The notes under the pieces are model-generated. The model worked only from the letters and a program-made list of their open reading frames with translations. It made no database searches and was not told where the DNA came from. The position numbers and the translations under genes were made by a program. Shown here one piece after another: positions 6,626-8,363 of a DNA stretch of 8,363 nt (within the stretch, counting starts at the first letter, position 1; each line of letters opens with the position of its first letter). Source of the stretch: an uncultured Clostridium sp. (lineage in GTDB: Bacteria > Bacillota > Clostridia > Lachnospirales > Lachnospiraceae); assembly GCA_900549235.1 (NCBI GenBank), contig URNT01000068.1, positions 1 to 8,363 of the forward strand. Reading direction: 5' to 3'.

Positions 6626-7429
6626 ATGGGAGAACAGAAAACAATGCATCTGGATATTACTTCTGACCAGATTGGAAAATATGTATTTTTGCCGGGAAGT
6701 GTAGAGCGCGCGGCGCTGATCGCGAAACATTTTGACAATCCGGTAAAGATTGCTCATAAGAGGGAATTCCTCAGCTATACAGGGACCTTGGAAGGAGTTC
6801 CGGTAACCGTTACCAGCACAGGTATCGGCGGCCCGTCTGCCTGTATCGCCATGGAGGAGCTTTACTCCTGCGGCGCCCATACCATGATGCGGATTGGTTC
6901 AGCGGCGTCCACTTCTCCCAAGGTGAAGATCGGCGATGTGGTGATTCCAAACGGAGCGGTTCGTATGGAAGGGACCGGCGTTCACTATCTGCCGGAGGAA
7001 TTTCCGGCAGTACCGGATTTTGAGATGCTGAAAGCTCTGGAGCAGGCGGCTAAAAAGCTGGGCTATCCTTACAATATAGGTGTTACCATTACAAAGGATT
7101 CCTACTATACCGAGGCGGAGCCGGAGACAAAGCCGGTGTACGAGGAGCTTAAGTATAAATGGGATTCTTATGTGGCAGGAGGAGCCACTAACACCAGCAT
7201 GGAATGTGCGGTGCTGTTTTTAATCGGCGCTTCTCTGGGAATCAGAACATCCAGCGTTATGATCAGCGCCACCAATTACGGAGAGTATTCCAACGACGCG
7301 AAGGATTATCCCGCAGACTGGGAACAGAGAGCCATTGAGGTGGGAATCGAGGCCATGCGTCAGATCATATTAAGTGATCAGTCCCTTGTTCAGAAAAACC
7401 ATAAACAATCTTCAGAAAAAATTTCATAA
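6626..7429 (+). CDS. Divergent nucleoside phosphorylase, uridine phosphorylase-like (NP-C)
   Basis: A 267-residue NP-I family protein, co-translated with NP-B (three-base gap, AAAGGGGAA at 6611-6619). Its overall pattern follows Gram-positive uridine phosphorylases: His8, FLPGSVERA (21-29, Arg28), KREF (45-48), STGIGGPS (64-71) and RIGS (89-92). The base-reading segment differs. Family members as I remember them have FYGQH..PER, while this protein has YYTEAEPET (160-168), so Gln and Arg are replaced. The ribose motif is SMEC (191-194) with Glu193 kept but the preceding Glu changed to Ser. It closely resembles the NP-A fragment at the window start and is much less like NP-B. An enzyme with altered base preference is most likely; a non-catalytic role is possible. 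The last ~14 residues are encoded partly by an imperfect tandem repeat and may be a recent extension. Confidence 0.85.
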   Translation: MGEQKTMHLDITSDQIGKYVFLPGSVERAALIAKHFDNPVKIAHKREFLSYTGTLEGVPVTVTSTGIGGPSACIAMEELYSCGAHTMMRIGSAASTSPKVKIGDVVIPNGAVRMEGTGVHYLPEEFPAVPDFEMLKALEQAAKKLGYPYNIGVTITKDSYYTEAEPETKPVYEELKYKWDSYVAGGATNTSMECAVLFLIGASLGIRTSSVMISATNYGEYSNDAKDYPADWEQRAIEVGIEAMRQIILSDQSLVQKNHKQSSEKIS

Positions 7430-7435
7430 ACAGTC
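7389..7435 (+). repeat. Imperfect tandem duplication across the NP-C stop codon
   Basis: Unit 1 is TTCAGAAAAA (7389-7398) plus CC plus ATAAACAATC (7401-7410). Unit 2 directly follows: TTCAGAAAAA (7411-7420), ATTTC, then ATAAACAGTC (7426-7435). Units are 22 and 25 bases, so they are read in different frames and the NP-C stop falls in the second. Replication slippage is the simplest origin. Confidence 0.75.
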
Positions 7436-7489
7436 AAGAATTAGTCAGAGTTATGTAAGGCTTTTTCAAAGACTTTTAAGGAGCCTTTG

Positions 7490-7498
7490 TGTTATAAT
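7490..7498 (+). promoter_or_regulatory. Extended -10 promoter for the glycosyltransferase gene
   Basis: TGTTATAAT contains a perfect TATAAT (7493-7498) with the TGn extension that lets sigma-A promoters work with a poor -35. The best -35 is AAGACT (7469-7474, three of six matches, 18-base spacing). Transcription should start near 7505, which fits a start codon at 7557. An inverted repeat AAGGCT (7457-7462)/AGCCTT (7482-7487) flanks the -35 region and could bind a regulator. The 127-base gap 7430-7556 shows no clear terminator for the upstream operon. Confidence 0.7.
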
Positions 7499-7556
7499 GC
7501 TTTCATCAGGAGAAGATCCATTTTCCCCAATACAGTATGAGAAAGCAGGTGAACAG

Positions 7557-8291
7557 ATGAAGGCACTTAAGAGCGTTAAATGGTTTAAATATGTAAAATG
7601 GTTAAAATGGCCGGTGATGGCACTGACAGCAGCGTCCCTCTGCCTCTGTGCAGGTATTGGCATCAAGGGCTACGGGATGTACCGTAAGGCGCTGGAGAAG
7701 ATGAGCCTGGAGGACAAGGTTGCATCCATCCGGGCAAAGGAAGGCTATACCACCTTTGATGAGCTGCCTGAAATCTATGTTGACGCTGTTCTCTCAGTGG
7801 AGGATCACCGGTTTTACGGACATGTGGGCATTGACCCCATCGCCATCGCCAGGGCTTTCATCAATGATGTGAAGGCCGGTTCATTTGTAGAAGGCGGCAG
7901 CACCATTACCCAGCAGCTGGCGAAAAATATGTATTTCTCCCAGGATAAGGAACTGGAGCGGAAGGCGGCTGAGGTGTTTATGGCCTTTGCTTTAGAGAGA
8001 AAGTATACGAAAAATGAAATTTTAGAGCTGTATGTAAATACCATTTATTACGGCGACGGCTATTACTGCATCAAGGACGCCAGCCAGGGATATTTTGGGA
8101 AAGATCCCATTGATATGACCGATTACGAAAGCACACTGCTGGCAGGCGTTCCCAATGCGCCTTCCAAATACGCGCCCACAGTTAACCCGGGACTGGCAGC
8201 CAAGCGTCAGGAGCAGGTGATCCACCGGCTGATGGACTGCGGACTGTTTACGAGAGAGCGGGCGATGGAGACACTGGCGGCCGGGGCGTGA
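7557..8291 (+). CDS. mtgA: Monofunctional biosynthetic peptidoglycan glycosyltransferase (GT51)
   Basis: A 244-residue enzyme that polymerises lipid II into glycan strands on the outer membrane face. Residues 1-18 are rich in Lys and aromatics, 19-36 form one membrane anchor, and the GT51 domain spans ~55-235. Hallmarks are SVEDHRFYGHVGID (80-93, catalytic Glu82), EGGSTITQQLAKN (112-124), and LLAGVPNAPSKYAP near the C-terminus. No transpeptidase domain follows, and the length suits monofunctional enzymes, so it does not look like a truncated penicillin-binding protein. The frame is open from an ATG at 7374, but that start lies inside NP-C and upstream of the promoter. The ATG at 7497 overlaps the -10. 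The ATG at 7557, preceded by a modest AGGTGA (7547-7552) and giving a normal anchor, is preferred. It has its own promoter and no functional link to nucleoside uptake. Confidence 0.88.
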   Translation: MKALKSVKWFKYVKWLKWPVMALTAASLCLCAGIGIKGYGMYRKALEKMSLEDKVASIRAKEGYTTFDELPEIYVDAVLSVEDHRFYGHVGIDPIAIARAFINDVKAGSFVEGGSTITQQLAKNMYFSQDKELERKAAEVFMAFALERKYTKNEILELYVNTIYYGDGYYCIKDASQGYFGKDPIDMTDYESTLLAGVPNAPSKYAPTVNPGLAAKRQEQVIHRLMDCGLFTRERAMETLAAGA

Positions 8292-8299
8292 TGGGAGGA

Positions 8300-8321
8300 T
8301 TTTAAGTCTGCTGACTTGAAA
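8300..8321. other. Small hairpin after the glycosyltransferase gene
   Basis: TTTTAAGTC (8300-8308) pairs with GACTTGAAA (8313-8321) around a TGCT loop, with one G-T pair. It starts nine bases after the stop codon. No T run follows on the + strand, so it is not a standard terminator; it may protect the mRNA end. Weak evidence. Confidence 0.35.
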
Positions 8322-8323
8322 AA

Positions 8324-8351
8324 GTAAATTCCAGTGCAGAGGTAAATTCCA
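8324..8351. repeat. Direct repeat GTAAATTCCA, two copies
   Basis: Copies lie at 8324-8333 and 8342-8351, an 18-base period. The stretch is noncoding and runs to the window end. It could be paired sites for a protein acting on the next gene, or simple chance; nothing else supports a role. Confidence 0.45.
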
Positions 8352-8363
8352 CCAGACATTAAA

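Noticed and set aside
7457..7490. Terminator for the nucleoside operon from AAGGCT/AGCCTT
   Set aside because: The stem is six pairs with a 19-base loop and lacks a proper T run; it overlaps the promoter instead.
7374..7556. Longer start for the glycosyltransferase at 7374 or 7497
   Set aside because: These starts lie inside NP-C or on the -10 box, and the added residues resemble translated intergenic DNA rather than a protein domain.
7557..8291. Glycosyltransferase as a truncated bifunctional penicillin-binding protein
   Set aside because: The GT51 domain is complete, ends naturally, and the DNA after the stop does not encode transpeptidase sequence in the visible 72 bases.
1..8363. CRISPR arrays, insertion sequences, tRNA or rRNA genes, riboswitches
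   Set aside because: No regular repeat-spacer pattern, transposase-like protein, terminal inverted repeats or recognisable structured RNA was seen; intergenic gaps are all short (127 bases or less).

Overview
The window looks like a chromosomal segment of a Gram-positive anaerobe of the class Clostridia, most likely Lachnospiraceae. This is inferred from strong AGGAGG-type ribosome binding sites, a lipoprotein-anchored solute-binding protein, gene order resembling the nucleoside transporter loci of Firmicutes, and protein style. The genus cannot be fixed from the sequence alone. All recognised genes are on the + strand.

Layout. Positions 1-241 hold the 3' end of a nucleoside phosphorylase gene (here called NP-A). 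Three bases later comes a GntR/UTRA transcription regulator (245-979). Next is a complete BMP-type nucleoside ABC transporter: lipoprotein binding protein (1022-2158), a strong intrinsic terminator (2188-2224), a double-domain ATPase (2265-3821) and two permeases (3811-4890, 4887-5828). Two more nucleoside phosphorylase-family genes follow (NP-B 5828-6622, NP-C 6626-7429). The ATPase-to-NP-C genes overlap by 11, 4 and 1 bases or are separated by 3 bases, so they form one translationally coupled unit. After a 127-base gap with an extended -10 promoter there is a separate gene for a membrane-anchored monofunctional peptidoglycan glycosyltransferase (7557-8291). The last 72 bases hold a small hairpin and a 10-base direct repeat but no gene.

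How the genes work together. The lipoprotein is expected to capture nucleosides outside the membrane, the ATPase and two permeases to import them, and the phosphorylases to split them with phosphate into base and (deoxy)ribose-1-phosphate. The regulator probably senses a nucleoside, base or sugar phosphate. A weak candidate promoter with two GT...AC palindromes lies just before the lipoprotein gene and could be its target. The terminator after the lipoprotein gene probably gives more binding protein than transporter.

Most unusual point. The system as a whole is a known type, but the phosphorylases are not textbook uridine phosphorylases. NP-C and the NP-A fragment share a TSMECA active-site segment where uridine phosphorylases have EMES. 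NP-C also lacks the Gln and Arg that read the uracil ring, and NP-B lacks the whole loop that carries them. The substrate may therefore be something other than uridine. No mobile element, CRISPR array, tRNA or rRNA was seen.
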